Source: JAOZPE01 sp964601275
GTDB taxonomy: Bacteria; Krumholzibacteriota; Krumholzibacteriia; JAJRXK01
Direction: 5' to 3'
NCBI GenBank assembly: GCA_964601275.1
Contig: CAZRMV010000004.1
Coordinates: forward strand, 1 to 64,000
DNA length: 64,000 nt
The notes beneath the pieces were generated by a model, which ran no database searches, was not told the origin of the DNA, and worked only from the letters and a program-made list of their open reading frames with translations. Numbering within the stretch: position 1 is the first letter of the stretch; each line of letters opens with the position of its first letter. A program made the translations under genes and the position numbers. This document shows, piece by piece, positions 63,716-64,000 of the stretch.

Positions 63716-64000
63716 ATGGAACCAGGGAGCATCCACCGTTGGAGTCATGAGGCCGGACCGGTCCTCGAATGTCTCGACCTGGGTGCAGGTCGGGTTCTCG
63801 TGGGCTTCCAGGGCCGCCCCGGCGGAGACCGCAGCGAGGATGCGGTCCTGGTGCTCGAGCTGCCCGGCGGTGGCTGCCTCCTTGCGGTGGCCGACGGGAT
63901 GGGAAGCGGCGCGCGGGCCGCGGACGCCGCCGCGGAGATCGTGGACTGCCTGGTTTCCCGGGCCGGAACCCTCGGAGAGAACGGCTCGTCGCGCATCCAG
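63716..64000 (+). CDS. PP2C-type protein phosphatase, 5' part (gene runs off the window)
   Basis: From the ATG at 63716 the frame is open to the edge (95 codons). 'GFQGRPGGDRSEDAVLVLEL' carries the Asp of the first PP2C motif, and 'LLAVADGMGSGARAADAAAE' is the second (A-D-G-M-G), together binding two metal ions. PP2C enzymes dephosphorylate Ser/Thr of proteins. The normal second Gly ('GMGG') is Ser-Gly here. The remaining motifs lie outside the window. Confidence 0.7.
   Translation, partial: MEPGSIHRWSHEAGPVLECLDLGAGRVLVGFQGRPGGDRSEDAVLVLELPGGGCLLAVADGMGSGARAADAAAEIVDCLVSRAGTLGENGSSRIQ

Overview
The window is GC-rich DNA with dense genes, and a 100-base run of N at 141-240 shows it comes from a scaffolded, probably metagenome-derived, assembly. 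Several secreted proteins end in the FlgD-like / gliding-motility type C-terminal domain (core 'NPFNPRT...', then 'RGRKVRTLV', then 'DDxGxxVASGVY'). Together with LVIVD-repeat proteins, DUF5916 and an 11-gene complex I operon, this points to the FCB group or a neighbouring high-GC candidate phylum such as Eisenbacteria or Krumholzibacteriota. That placement is inference. No rRNA, tRNA, CRISPR array or prophage was seen.

Layout. 1-3.2 kb: the 5' part of an LVIVD-repeat secreted protein and pgi. 3.2-5.0 kb: a graveyard with a PIN-domain fragment, a transposase fragment, an orphan copy of an ABC-ATPase Walker B segment, and a beta-helix gene broken by an internal deletion. 5.1-9.2 kb: a YhaN/YhaO (Rad50/Mre11-like) pair. 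9.4-18.4 kb: an amino-acid:sodium symporter, a DUF5916 outer-membrane protein, a phosphodiesterase-TPR lipoprotein, an APH-like kinase and a Tat-exported amidase. 18.6-20.1 kb: a DNA methyltransferase convergent with a MntA/HepT-type toxin-antitoxin pair. 20.1-30.5 kb: a surface-protein region with beta-helix proteins, an FG-GAP protein, FlgD-domain proteins and remnants, interrupted by a Nudix hydrolase and a VapBC-like pair. 30.6-41.0 kb: nuoABCDHIJKLMN without nuoEFG, all on the minus strand. 41.4-46.8 kb (plus strand): an ArsR-DUF2087 regulator, rlmH, then a translationally coupled substrate-binding protein / hybrid histidine kinase / response regulator operon. 46.8-63.5 kb (minus strand): a long co-oriented run with a queuosine-precursor transporter homologue, an M49 peptidase, a CPBP protease, two SpoU methyltransferases, thioredoxin, a DEAD-box helicase, a GHL15-like lipoprotein, a sulfotransferase, a MORN-repeat/polytopic membrane protein, a YwiC-like protein and a second LVIVD protein with Fn3 and FlgD domains. 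The right edge cuts a PP2C-like phosphatase gene.

The most unusual material is the surface-protein region. Four beta-helix paralogues share a conserved cap (YWG-T-D ... DDP) and a short common tail at the very C-terminus (S-[FV]-G-x-x-K-x-x-[FY]) in place of a FlgD domain. Two of them are a mosaic tandem duplication and one is disrupted. Next to them lie a frameshifted FG-GAP gene, a partial second FG-GAP copy and an 11-C tract placed near a TTGACA box. This looks like a locus where surface antigens are duplicated, recombined and switched off. The solute-binding-protein/kinase operon without transporter genes and the MORN-glycosyltransferase-like/sulfotransferase pair are the other candidates for undescribed biology.
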